In this document: in pieces, positions 1 through 9,198 of the stretch | Layout: each line of letters starts with the position of its first letter | Numbering within the stretch: position 1 is the first letter of the stretch | Source: Actinomucor elegans | Taxonomy: Eukaryota; Mucoromycota; Mucoromycetes; Mucorales; Mucoraceae | Length of the DNA: 64,000 bases | Direction: 5' to 3' | Assembly (NCBI GenBank): GCA_026027325.1 | Contig: JAMSLZ010000016.1 | Coordinates: forward strand, 186,001-250,000 | Notes under the pieces: generated by a model | Database searches by the model: none | The model's input: only the letters and a program-made list of their open reading frames with translations | What the model was told of the DNA's origin: nothing | Program-made: the position numbers and the translations under genes

Positions 1-239
1 ATATTGTAATTCATAAGTTTTATCATTTTTTTCTTTATTTTCATCTTTTTTTGGAATATATCAAGTATATTATTTTTAACATTTTCATCTAATACCATAT
101 CATTATTTATTGATAATATTAATCCGTTTAATATATTATTTTGATGATTTTTTATATTATTTATATTATCTAATTTATATTGAGTTTTATATGAAAGATT
201 ATTTTCATTTATATCTTGAATACTAGGGTCTAAAAACAT
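1..239 (-). CDS. Partial ORF downstream of the AT-rich transposase, open at the window edge
   Basis: Reading the minus strand from the ATG at 239 gives about 80 codons with no stop up to the window edge, remarkable in DNA this AT-rich. It begins MFLDPSIQDINENN and is rich in Asn, Lys, Ile and Asp. The frame is already open for about ten codons before the ATG, starting just after a TAA and overlapping the end of the transposase ORF in another frame. The ATG lies 17 nt past the transposase stop. The same base composition and tight spacing suggest a second ORF of the same element, as in two-ORF Harbinger-type elements, or a frame-shifted continuation. No domain was recognised. Confidence 0.4.
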   Translation of the reverse strand, partial: MFLDPSIQDINENNLSYKTQYKLDNINNIKNHQNNILNGLILSINNDMVLDENVKNNILDIFQKKMKIKKKMIKLMNYN

Positions 240-256
240 AAAATTATAATTTTCTT

Positions 257-1327
257 CTACCCATTTTTATGATATTCTGATTCATTTATATTGGCAATAT
301 TTGTAAATTCTTTAATATTTAATAAAACAATTGCTAATTTTAATTGTATATTATATAAATTATTATCTGTTATTCTAATTTTATGTTGCGCATCAAACCT
401 TTTAAATTTTTTCCCAAAATTGGCAAAATATGTTTCTATAGTAGATCTGAATGAAGATAATTGTTTATTATAATTTTTTTCATCTGATTTTAAATCAATT
501 TCTTTTTCCTTTTTTATAGGAAAACAAAAATTATTAATACTTATAGGTAAACCTATATTTTGATATTTATCAATTACTTCATTTACAGTATTTTCGTATA
601 AACCATCAAAGCAAATACAATCTGTATCTTTTAAAAATTTATTTAATTTAATATCTAAAAACATATTATCATCATTATTCATCTTACAAGGTAAAGAATT
701 AGATATATAAACACATATATTATTACAATCTATGATAAATTGAGTATTTAAACCATTAGTTTTTAATTTGTATGAATAAAGTTCCTTTTTATCTAGATTA
801 ATATCTTGATATGCTATTTTACTATGATGCCCATCCATTAATAATGTCACGTGTTCAAAATTATTTGGATTATTTTTTTTAGAACTTAAAAGTCTTAAAA
901 TATTATTTGAAAAACAATTATCTAGCATATAATCTAACCATTTATTTAAAATATCTCTATTATTGATAAATACAGATTGATAAATTTTATAAAAATTACT
1001 TTCTGGAATATATATTGACATTTGATTCATTGAAAAACCATTAAGTAAAAATTCTATTAATAAAATACATTTTTCTATTTCATTATAAGCACCTGATATT
1101 TTTATATGACTACAAAAACTGGTTAAAAATATATATGGTGCTATATATCCCAATTTATTATAAACATTAATTTTAATTTTATCTATATTTGGTATAGTTT
1201 GTATTTCAGTCCTATAATATTTAGTTTTACAATTTTTTATGTAATTTTTATTTAAAAGATATTTCCAATAATTATTATATAACTTATTAATTTCGCTATT
1301 AATATATATATCTATATCTTCTTCCAT
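257..1327 (-). CDS. DDE superfamily (DDE_Tnp_4 / IS5-Harbinger-like) transposase, very AT-rich
   Basis: A 356-residue intact ORF. The DDE nuclease core is visible as LLMDGHHSK (Asp165), CICFDGLYEN (Asp241) and SFRSTIETYFANFGKKF (Glu298), matching the spacing of Harbinger/IS5-type transposases (MDGT, DSAY, IEN) found also in the unrelated element at 3715. The N-terminal ~130 residues should hold the DNA-binding helices, but no specific motif was identified. Codon use is almost exclusively A/T-ending, with runs of Asn, Ile and Lys quite unlike the host genes here, which suggests recent arrival from another genome or strong mutational bias. Cut-and-paste transposition is inferred from the family; intactness suggests it is or recently was active. 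Specific superfamily assignment is uncertain. Confidence 0.75.
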   Translation of the reverse strand: MEEDIDIYINSEINKLYNNYWKYLLNKNYIKNCKTKYYRTEIQTIPNIDKIKINVYNKLGYIAPYIFLTSFCSHIKISGAYNEIEKCILLIEFLLNGFSMNQMSIYIPESNFYKIYQSVFINNRDILNKWLDYMLDNCFSNNILRLLSSKKNNPNNFEHVTLLMDGHHSKIAYQDINLDKKELYSYKLKTNGLNTQFIIDCNNICVYISNSLPCKMNNDDNMFLDIKLNKFLKDTDCICFDGLYENTVNEVIDKYQNIGLPISINNFCFPIKKEKEIDLKSDEKNYNKQLSSFRSTIETYFANFGKKFKRFDAQHKIRITDNNLYNIQLKLAIVLLNIKEFTNIANINESEYHKNG

Positions 1328-1340
1328 TTTGTTTATTTCT

Positions 1341-2706
1341 TAGATAAATATTCATTTTTATATAATTATATATGCATATATTCGATGTAGTTTTTTAATT
1401 GCTAAGAGAATCAATTCATCCATTTTAAAAATTATTAAAAAAAAAATATAAAGAAAATTAAAAATTGTTTGTTACTTTTATTGAAAACTTTAGGGTTCAT
1501 TCTCGAGATAAATTATGAAGTTAATAAAAAATTGGAAAAATAATTAATTTTGTAAATTTATTTTAACTTTCTAATGTTTTTTTAAATTTTAAATATTAAA
1601 ACTAATGCTTTTATAATTTTATTTTCTACATATTTAGTAATTTTAATAGTCTTTAAATTGTTTCTCTCAGTATTCACAATCTAATGGTCTTTAGATTGGT
1701 GATTGTATATGTTGTGATTAGAAGCCAGTTATTGAAGTTGCTGATGGTTTATCCGGTTGTACTTGTAGAATGTTAAGTTATGTAGTAGAAGTAGAAGGCA
1801 GATTGATGTCTATATAAGATAGATCAATCGTGCCTGTCAATAAACGAAAATTCAATTTTTGGGTCTTTCTTCCCTTACTTTATCACTTTTTCTTTTACTT
1901 GCTTTATTGTCTTTTAAAGCGAACACACCTAAAGCCCTTTCTGGATCTGTTCGATATATATAATAATTGTCTTTACAGTCTTCTATTACGCAATTATATA
2001 TATATTGTTTACTCTCTCTATTCAAGGTAAACATAAAAGAACATAGCCACAATATCATCTTTTGTAAAATTGTATTTGCGTTTTCCGGCGAGAGTAAAAG
2101 CGATGTATACGTATAGTACAGACTACTTAATAAGGTAGTTATATTATGTAATATAGTAGGAGAGTGCTTTAGATATAGAGTAAATAATAGTTAAAGGGTT
2201 GATGATTTTTATTTAATAAAAGGGAGCATATATTTATACTATTCTAAAGTGAAGCTGATTCTGATTCTAAATATAACATTGAGGATCTGGAATCTTCTTA
2301 AATGTCTTGGCCATCCCGCAATGGCAATCTTTCGAAGTCTCTAGAAATGTCTACAACATACTGTAGAGCTTATTCCTTTTAGAGCTTCTTCCAGAAGGTA
2401 CTATCGGACTGAACTTACGCTTGGTCCGGGGTGCCGGCTTGAACCTCTGGAATACCTTTCGTTCTGAACCCGACACTTTGATACGTAGCGTGGTGTATAA
2501 TCCCCACTCTAAACTAAAAGAACCCTAGACACACACCACCTACTATATTAGGCCCTTAAGGTCCGACCTTAATATTTCACTTACACTATGAAATAACTTA
2601 GTTACACACTCTACTCTCTGATAATTAAAATATCATTATAATTTAACTTATAAATAAGGAAGCTTTTCTTTTGGTTATAAATTGAGTCACGTTTATTAGT
2701 ATATTG
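1341..2706. other. Repeat-derived non-coding DNA
   Basis: No intact gene. A 68-codon minus-strand frame at 1852-2058 (containing YYIYRTDPERALGVFALKD) has protein-like composition but no recognised homology and no clear gene structure. A GC-richer island at about 2275-2480 is listed separately. An imperfect palindrome lies near 2551-2575 (CTTAAGGTCCGACCTTAA). The stretch is best read as decayed transposon sequence. Confidence 0.4.
2275..2480 (-). pseudogene. Coding-like remnant in a GC-richer island
   Basis: On the minus strand one frame reads through codons with protein-like composition: SGSERKVFQRFKPAPRTKRK is followed by a Ser/Arg/Lys-rich segment, one in-frame stop, then TSKDCHCGMAKTFKKIPDP. 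Base composition is clearly less AT-rich than the flanks. Probably the tail or head of a retroelement or transposase ORF; the family is not recognised. Confidence 0.3.
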
Positions 2707-2921
2707 TGTAGTGGACATAACTACTTTACATAGAATAGCAATAGAAGTGTGCCTGAATAGTTAACTTGTGTAATCGTGACTAGTTATATTTACTATATGT
2801 AACCACCACCCAGCCTATTAATAACAGAAGGCGGGCTGGTAGAATAAATCTCTCTCTTGTTTTCTGTCTCGTTAATTAAACACGTACCTAACTAATTACG
2901 AACATCTCAGGAAACATCTCA
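2707..2921 (+). mobile_element. Solo LTR copy A (215 bp) with 5-bp TSD TATTG
   Basis: Begins TGTAGTGGACATAAC and ends GAAACATCTCA, the canonical TG...CA ends of an LTR. It is flanked by perfect 5-bp direct repeats TATTG at 2702-2706 and 2922-2926. A nearly identical copy sits at 8425-8640 with its own target duplication. No internal retrotransposon region adjoins it, so it is a solo LTR left by LTR-LTR recombination, or a very short non-autonomous unit. Orientation is assigned only by TG...CA reading. Confidence 0.85.
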
Positions 2922-2926
2922 TATTG

Positions 2927-3714
2927 TAGTTGTAAGTTACAAAAATAACTTACTACGTGCTTTTTTAATTGATTTTTTAAAGAAAAAAAATTATGAAATA
3001 TGTTTTGAAAAATAAAAATTTCACTCATACATATAAAATTATTAAAATATAATTAATGCTATTTATAAATTTATAATTATTTACAAAAATAATATTAATT
3101 AAAAATAAAACGATAAGGGGTTTCATTTATTATTTTTTTATATATATGATTTTTTCAGCATATTCTATTGGTTATCTTAGATTAAAAAAATTGTATATAT
3201 TTTCAAGAAAATTATACAAGAAAAAGTTGTACAATTTTTGTATAATTTTTGTATAATTTTTTCAATACAATTGAATTTTGTATAAAACTTTGGATGTTGT
3301 GTTCTGTAGTGTAAGTATGGTTGTTTTACTTGTAAAGTTGCTATATACATAACTCCTCGTTAATATTTTCGAGGTAAGATAGATAAATGCTAAGTAACTA
3401 TATGAATAAAGTAGTGAAATTCACTATGAAATGTTGCATGTATATATTAAGAGGGATTGTTTAGCCACTTACTAATTCTTTTAAAGGTTTAGATTACTGC
3501 TTAAAATAACTAGCCAAGAATGCAAAAGATATATATACATACTAATCCTTTTGGAATGCTACTACTAAGACATTGTTTCTTTCAAGAGTATAAATACGAG
3601 AAATACAAGCTAACTAGGTTATAGCTTAACTTAATTCAAAATAAAACCTCTAATCGACTCGATCTACCTTTTATAATTATTCTTTTTTTTACCACAAATA
3701 TTTTTCATTATAAC
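2927..3714. other. Non-coding DNA upstream of the Harbinger transposase
   Basis: AT-rich, no ORF. A tandem TTTTTGTATAA motif occurs at about 3234-3265. The last ~130 bp (TATAAATA at 3589, then AC-rich DNA) looks like the promoter and leader of the transposase gene, and a diverged relative of it occurs at about 9420-9500. Confidence 0.4.
3589..3596 (+). promoter_or_regulatory. Putative TATA box of the Harbinger transposase
   Basis: TATAAATA in the context GAGTATAAATACGAG, about 120 bp before the ATG at 3715. The diverged repeat near 9438 keeps the same TATAAATAC core, supporting function as an element promoter. Confidence 0.45.
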
Positions 3715-4848
3715 ATGCCTAAAGTCAGTGAGCGCCAAAATATAATTGCTGTACTTCAAAACTCCATTTCACTTCATGAAAAGCGCCTAGAAATGATCAA
3801 ACGTTTTTGGGTTAAAGAAGCGAATCCAATGGACAATGATATGTATTACAGTTATTTTTTGTTTTTGTTCAATATCAAGCAAAAGCTGGCATTTGTAGAA
3901 ACAAACCGATACTTAACAAACATTCGCAATCCCGTTCTTCGTCGTACTGGTGACTATATTACTGATATTCTTGGTATCAAAGATCCCAGAAGATTCCTTG
4001 TACATGCGCGTATGTCCCGTACAGCATTTGATGCATTGATCGAAAAAATCAAAGACCTTCCTCCATATAATCCGCCTGACGTAAGAAAGCCACAGACTGA
4101 TATTAAGTTACAAGTTTTGTGTGTATTGTTACGATTAGGGACTTTTGGAAATGGTGCCTCTATTGCTCATATTGCATATAGATGTAATGTTTCCGAAGGA
4201 AGCATAATTGCTTTTACAAGAAGATTCTTTGATGCTATCATGATGATTGAATCAGAGTATATCTTTTGGCCAAACGAACAGCAAAAGGCTATAATAATGA
4301 AGGCCAATGGAAAACGGCGAGGTTTTAACAAATGTATTGGATTTATGGATGGTACTCATTGTATTCTTGAATACAGACCCGCTATTAGAGGAGATGAATA
4401 CTGTAATAGAAAGGGTAGGTATTCAATTCAGACTATGGCCATTTGTGATCATCAGAAAAAGTTCCGATGCCTTGAAACAGGATACTTTGGAAGAAGACAT
4501 GATGCTAGAGTATACAGTTTGAGCCATTTTGGACGCAATCCTCAAGAATTCTTTAGAGATGGCCAAATGATACTTGCTGATTCGGCTTATCCTTTGTCGC
4601 ATCATGTAATCACTCCATTCAAGAAGGTCAATGGTACTCTCACAAAAAGAAATAGAAAGTTTAATTTCTTTCATTCAACTCTACGAGTGACTATCGAAAA
4701 CTGTTTTGGTTTGTTCAAAATGAGATGGCAAAGCTTGAGAGGCCTGCGCATTTGTATCAAGGAGCAAAAAGATATCGTTGATATCGAAATGTGGATCCGA
4801 ACGTGCGCTGTGCTTCACAACTTTCTTTTAGATCAACCAACCGATTAA
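3715..4848 (+). CDS. Harbinger/PIF (HARBI1-like) DDE transposase
   Basis: A 377-residue, intronless protein. The nuclease triad is present: Asp212 in GFMDGTHC, Asp289 in ILADSAYPL and Glu328 in RVTIENCFGLFKMRW. The C-terminal helix ends in the typical AVLHNFL motif. Residues ~85-200 include a helix-turn-helix-like segment with IAYRCNVSEGSI. It should excise and reinsert the element with its partner Myb/SANT-like protein, which binds terminal DNA; that ORF lies convergently at 5416-6525. The reading frame continues open for 60 codons past the TAA at 4846, so the protein may be truncated by a stop. Composition is close to the host genes, unlike the element at the left edge. Confidence 0.9.
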   Translation: MPKVSERQNIIAVLQNSISLHEKRLEMIKRFWVKEANPMDNDMYYSYFLFLFNIKQKLAFVETNRYLTNIRNPVLRRTGDYITDILGIKDPRRFLVHARMSRTAFDALIEKIKDLPPYNPPDVRKPQTDIKLQVLCVLLRLGTFGNGASIAHIAYRCNVSEGSIIAFTRRFFDAIMMIESEYIFWPNEQQKAIIMKANGKRRGFNKCIGFMDGTHCILEYRPAIRGDEYCNRKGRYSIQTMAICDHQKKFRCLETGYFGRRHDARVYSLSHFGRNPQEFFRDGQMILADSAYPLSHHVITPFKKVNGTLTKRNRKFNFFHSTLRVTIENCFGLFKMRWQSLRGLRICIKEQKDIVDIEMWIRTCAVLHNFLLDQPTD

Positions 4849-5031
4849 TTTGTCAGAGAGGCTGAAACAACATGTAGTACATCAACAAGAAATGATGTTG
4901 AAAATCACGTTGATGATGATATCGTACCTTGCCATCCAACAAATATCTGCGCTTATTGGGTAAGAGAAGAACTAGTAGACAAGATTCTGGAGTTTAACAG
5001 TGAAGAAAATCCTACCATTAATAATTATTAA
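4849..5031 (+). pseudogene. In-frame 60-codon extension after the transposase stop
   Basis: Directly after the TAA at 4846-4848 the same frame stays open to the TAA at 5029-5031. The residues look like a genuine transposase tail, with WVREELVDKILEF near the end, comparable to the charged helix ending many Harbinger transposases. Either the TAA is a recent nonsense mutation that shortens the protein, or the natural end has moved. The catalytic core is intact either way. Confidence 0.5.
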
Positions 5032-5415
5032 ATAAAAACTCTACCAGGTGCATTATTATTAAAGAACGTTTTATTGGAAGTGAGATATAAACTAGAGAGC
5101 TGTGGTAACTATATAAGCATTCCTATTAACATATGAATGATATCGTATTGACAAGTTAACTATACATTGTATAATGATAATTATCTTTACCCTATGGTCT
5201 CTTATCTATTATTGTGACGTATCAATAATAAAAATATCAATACTAAATAAAGCTGGGAATAATTAAATAGAATAGAAATTGAATAGAATAGAAAACAAAT
5301 ATAAGATGCCGAATTAGGGGCATCTAGAGAATGTTACTCTATTTTTTTGAATAAACATCATCCATAAAGGGCTTTGAAGATATTTAATATTCTTAATAAC
5401 TGTTATTTACACTAG
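5032..5415. other. Intra-element spacer between convergent ORFs
   Basis: AT-rich non-coding DNA between the 3' ends of the transposase and the SANT-like ORF. No ORF or repeat seen. Confidence 0.5.
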
Positions 5416-6525
5416 CTATTGGTTTAATTTACGGAAAAGATCTCTACCAGCAGAAATGATAGCGCTTGCTTCTTCGATTGAGAGCTTCTCCTTCGTAACC
5501 AACTGTATAAAAAGCGCCATGTCTTCCTGTTCCCTACGTTCTGAAGCTGCTCTATCTTCGCGCTCTTTAGTATAAGCTGCTTGCTCCTTCTCAAATTCAA
5601 GTTTTTCTTTCATCAAGGCAAGAAAATCTTGATCGGATTGGGTCAGATGCTCTTGAACGCTCTTTCTGGTAGCCTTTTGCTTTCCTTTATCACGCTTAAC
5701 CTTTTTAGGAGGAGTAGAACCAAAAGGCAGGCTCTCTTCGTTTTCTCGGCTACGAATTAAAGAATTCACAACAGAACTAGTATTAGTGCTAGATGAACCT
5801 TCTTCTTCGAAAGGAGGCAAGTTCATACCAACCAATGATGAGTTTGTGTCATTGCTTAAATCATCAAGGTAAACCAAAGGCAAAGTATCGTTACTATTAT
5901 CTTCATCAGCAATCAAAACATCACTATCTTTACCAGTAGAGTACAGATCAAGATCATGCGCAGTGCTTTTTCCGCCAACTTCAAGCGCTCTACTAGCATG
6001 ATGATGCTGATGATCGAAGTTGGCCCTTCCAGTATTTCTAGTGAACGGTTGTTCTTTGTTGTTATGGGTAGAGGCAACAGATATTTCATCTGTTTTCGAA
6101 TCACCCTTGAACTTATAAAGTTTTTCAAAGCCGTGGCATATCCGTTGTAATTGTTGCTCTTTAGTTTCGCCTTCCAAATCACCAAATCCTGTTTGCCTGT
6201 ATTTCAATTTATGAGCGGCAGCATAGTTCTTCATAATCGAATATATCTTTGTGCGAATATCGAACTTGTTTCTTGAGCGAACACCCTTAGACTGGAAATA
6301 TAGTAAAGCTCTATCAATGACATCGGATTTCCTTCTTCCTTCTGTAGCAGAGCCAATAAGTTTCTTACGGTTGTCAGCCCCAGTCTTAGTCTTCTGGTCC
6401 CAGATGGCGAGTTCTCTACCCCCATCTTGAAGCAGAAACTCCAGAAGACGATCATAGGAACTTAGATTGTCTTCACTTTCTTCATCAACTGAATACCAAC
6501 GGCTATAGGTCTTCTTAGGTGGCAT
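5416..6525 (-). CDS. Myb/SANT-like partner protein of the Harbinger element
   Basis: A 369-residue intact ORF starting MPPKKTYSRWYSVDEE. Residues ~8-130 resemble the Myb/SANT-like or trihelix DNA-binding domain of Harbinger accessory ORFs: a Trp near the start, then LLEFLLQDGG, AIWDQKTKTG and a basic helical region, as in plant and fungal transposon partner proteins. The middle is acidic and Ser/Asn-rich. A basic stretch PPKKVKRDKGKQK is a likely nuclear localisation signal. The C-terminus is a Glu/Lys-rich coiled coil. It would bind element ends and recruit the transposase. The function rests on position and architecture rather than on firm sequence identity. Confidence 0.7.
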   Translation of the reverse strand: MPPKKTYSRWYSVDEESEDNLSSYDRLLEFLLQDGGRELAIWDQKTKTGADNRKKLIGSATEGRRKSDVIDRALLYFQSKGVRSRNKFDIRTKIYSIMKNYAAAHKLKYRQTGFGDLEGETKEQQLQRICHGFEKLYKFKGDSKTDEISVASTHNNKEQPFTRNTGRANFDHQHHHASRALEVGGKSTAHDLDLYSTGKDSDVLIADEDNSNDTLPLVYLDDLSNDTNSSLVGMNLPPFEEEGSSSTNTSSVVNSLIRSRENEESLPFGSTPPKKVKRDKGKQKATRKSVQEHLTQSDQDFLALMKEKLEFEKEQAAYTKEREDRAASERREQEDMALFIQLVTKEKLSIEEASAIISAGRDLFRKLNQ

Positions 6526-6869
6526 ATTAATATAAAAGAATGAAAGATAAAAACTTAAGTTATTATCCAGTTAGTTTTTACCACTTGCGTTTATACTTTC
6601 AAAAGAAACCATTCTCTAATACTAGCATTCTGAATGGCTCAATATATGTGCCTTGCATTATATTTGTCAATTGATTCAACTGGATTCCAGTCTCTAATGA
6701 AATTGACAGATATGGAGGGGACTCATTTATAAAAAGTATACTTTAAGTATGATTGGCTTTTATTTTAACTACCGACATTTTATATATATAAAAATAATAA
6801 TAAATGCAACCACCTAATAAGTTATTTCTATAGTTATATGAAAAATTAAAAGTATATAAATTAGGTTAT

Positions 6870-7234
6870 AATTGTTATATCGAATATAATAAAGACTGTA
6901 AAAATAACCAGACTGATAAAACGAATTGATTTATTAAAGCATTAAAATGATGAGCTATTTATACAAAATTGAAGTTCGGATTTAACTTGATATTATAGAC
7001 GATTGAGTTAGTCAAAGACTGCGCTCATGGAGTTAACAAGGATTTATAGTAATCCATTCTAGTACGACTTTATATTCGGTGATAGATAGTTTATGAAGGT
7101 TAGTTGCACTAAGCATTGATTTCCATATATCTCTTAACCGACGTTACAAAGCTGTCAAAGCACAAGCTGAGTATAAGCATTGTCGAACATTGACCTGATT
7201 GGTGACGGACACTGAACAAGTCATGTTTACAACA
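6870..7234 (-). mobile_element. Internally deleted (MITE-like) derivative of the piggyBac element at 29.8-31.3 kb
   Basis: Bases ~6870-6935 are the reverse complement of 31193-31255, and ~7013-7234 are the reverse complement of ~29797-30025. Everything between, which in the other copy encodes the transposase, is missing. The end starts GTTATATCGAATATAATAAAG. Identity is high but imperfect by eye. This is the expected structure of a non-autonomous deletion derivative mobilised by the parental transposase. Confidence 0.75.
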
Positions 7235-7718
7235 ATAATATTATTATAATTTAATTCTGTATCATTACTCATTGAATAAGACGTTTTGACGAGTTTGGAA
7301 TTGATACTTGGAAGGATTTGAAAAGATAATCGCGAATCATTAACTTAATTGTTATATCCGGTGCTAAAGACGAAGGATATAATTTAAAATATAATAATAA
7401 AAGAATAGAAAGTAAATGGAATCAGCTATCCTGATAGTAAAAGTTATTCTAATGTTTATTCACAATTCAAAATCAAGTCTTCTTTATATACATTTCATCA
7501 GAGCTTAATAGTGTAGCATTCAATCTATCATCAGCACGCATAGCCGTACAACGGAGTCCAATCCCAGCAGCCACTAACAAGCCTTTCAACCACGCATTGT
7601 TGTAATTGTATAACCCACGCGTTATTCGATATTCAGGTCTTATCTTTAGATACACTCGATACTACTCGATAGTATGATGCCGCGTGTTTCTTGTAAGAAG
7701 GATTATTGGCTAATAGTT

Positions 7719-7800
7719 CTAAGGATGACACATCGCTTGTATTTATGCAGGCCTCGTTAATCTGATTGGGTTATCAGATAGAGTCCGTGTATGACATAAA
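7719..7800 (+). repeat. 82-bp direct repeat, copy 1
   Basis: Starts CTAAGGATGACACATCGC and ends CGTGTATGACATAAA. It recurs at 8307-8388 with a single visible difference (GTGT against GTAT). The copies are 588 bp apart inside the long-TIR element. Confidence 0.85.
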
Positions 7801-8306
7801 TTGTTGTAAACGCTCATGATTATATCAGTAAAGAAGAGGTTGTATAGGCTTTGGTAGCCATATGCCCACCTTTATGAATAGCTTGAAGATGTAACTCATT
7901 ATTACCCGAATCCAGAATATGAACAACTGTGTAATTATTACGCTTTATTATAAAACAAGAAATAGCAGTAAAAGACAAATTCCTAATCGAGTGTTATGCC
8001 GAGATATAAATATGCTTACCTTTATTTTCAGTCCGATATGGTACCGCAGTATGTCGGCCATCATCATCATCTTGGAATATCAGCAAGTCACTATGAGCCG
8101 CGCAGTCAACAAGCTACTAGCTTACGTATACCCATAATATCATTAGTCAACCGCAGCAAGCTGAAAAGTATAAAAGGACGAGCTCTTAGCTGATTAGAAA
8201 AAGATCATTCGAAATTTAATTTTGAAATAAAAGACTTACCACAGTTTTGATATTATTCTTCTGTTCTTCTATTATTATAATCCTCTTTCTATCCACGTAC
8301 ACAACA

Positions 8307-8388
8307 CTAAGGATGACACATCGCTTGTATTTATGCAGGCCTCGTTAATCTGATTGGGTTATCAGATAGAGTCCGTATATGACATAAA
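8307..8388 (+). repeat. 82-bp direct repeat, copy 2
   Basis: Partner of 7719-7800, ending CGTATATGACATAAA. Lies just before the nested solo LTR. Confidence 0.85.
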
Positions 8389-8424
8389 AGAGCAGTTGAT
8401 TCCTTACTATTATGTCGATGCAAG

Positions 8425-8640
8425 TGTAGTGGACATAACTACTTTACATAGAATAGCAATAGAAGTGGCCTGAATAGTTAACTTGTGTAATCGTGACTAG
8501 TTATATTTACTATATGTAACCACCACCCAGCCTATTAATAACAGAAGGCGGGCAGTGGTAGAATAAATCTCTCTCTTGTTTTCTGTCTCGTTAATTAAAC
8601 ACGTACCTAACTAATTACGAACATCTCAGGAAACATCTCA
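8425..8640 (+). mobile_element. Solo LTR copy B (216 bp) with 5-bp TSD GCAAG
   Basis: Same TG...CA sequence as 2707-2921, differing by a few single-base changes and a short indel (GGCGGGCTGG against GGCGGGCAGTGG). Flanked by perfect direct repeats GCAAG at 8420-8424 and 8641-8645. Inserted inside the long-TIR element, so it is younger than that element. Confidence 0.88.
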
Positions 8641-9198
8641 GCAAGATAGTAGGTGGAATACAACAAATATGAATCTTTGGTCTTTAGCTACTTCGGATTC
8701 AATACTTAATACACTTCCGCAGCTATATATAAGGATATCTACGATTTTGCATCTGTACAGTATTCTCTTATTAATATAATCATGAGCGTTTACAACACTA
8801 ATTATATATACCCGACAGTAATATATATAGAGCCTGATTTCATATCCAAAGAAGTTCAGTTAACGAAGAATTATTTTTTACCTTTCGATACAATAAACCA
8901 TTAGAAGGATTTTAATTGTATTCTTATAACGTTTTTACATATTTTTTATAACACTCTCCAATAATCTTGCGACGATATAAGGATTTAAAATAAAACCGGA
9001 TTATACTCCCTTACAAAAAAAAAAAGAATCCTACACTATTAAGCTCTGATGAAATGCATATAAAGAAGATTTGATTTTGAATTGCGAATAAACATTAGAA
9101 TAACTTTTACTATCAGGATAGCTGATTCCATTTATTGTCTATTCTTTTATTTTTGTATTTTAAACTATATTCTTCGTCTTTAGCACCGGAGATATAAC

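Larger units (their letters stand above)
1..1340 (-). mobile_element. Partial two-ORF AT-rich DNA transposon
   Basis: The transposase ORF and the second ORF share strand, spacing and base composition. Right-hand (upstream) limits are unclear: AT-rich non-coding DNA continues to about 1700 and no terminal inverted repeat could be paired because the left end lies outside the window. Confidence 0.5.
3400..6700 (+). mobile_element. Harbinger-type DNA transposon, approximate extent
   Basis: Two convergent ORFs, transposase and SANT-like, are the standard Harbinger layout. Terminal inverted repeats and the expected 3-bp target duplication could not be located by eye, so the bounds are approximate. 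Confidence 0.6.
7351..9198. mobile_element. 1.85-kb element with ~175-bp terminal inverted repeats
   Basis: Left arm 7351-7526 begins GTTATATCCGGTGCTAAAG; right arm about 9025-9198 ends with the complementary CACCGGAGATATAAC. The arms match along nearly their whole length with a few mismatches and small indels. The interior has no intact ORF but holds a nested solo LTR (8425-8640), an 82-bp direct repeat pair, and an inner inverted pair (7804-7826 against 8774-8796). The end sequence GTTATATC is shared with the piggyBac relic at 29770 and with 27643, suggesting one mobilising transposase. No target duplication was found. Confidence 0.7.

Noticed and set aside
1830..2030. 66-codon plus-strand hydrophobic ORF
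   Set aside because: Chance translation of AT-rich repeat DNA; the opposite strand has the more protein-like frame, and even that is weak.
2400..2480. Possible tRNA gene in the GC-richer island
   Set aside because: No acceptor-stem pairing, and no proper A and B boxes could be found; no tRNA gene was recognised anywhere in the window.
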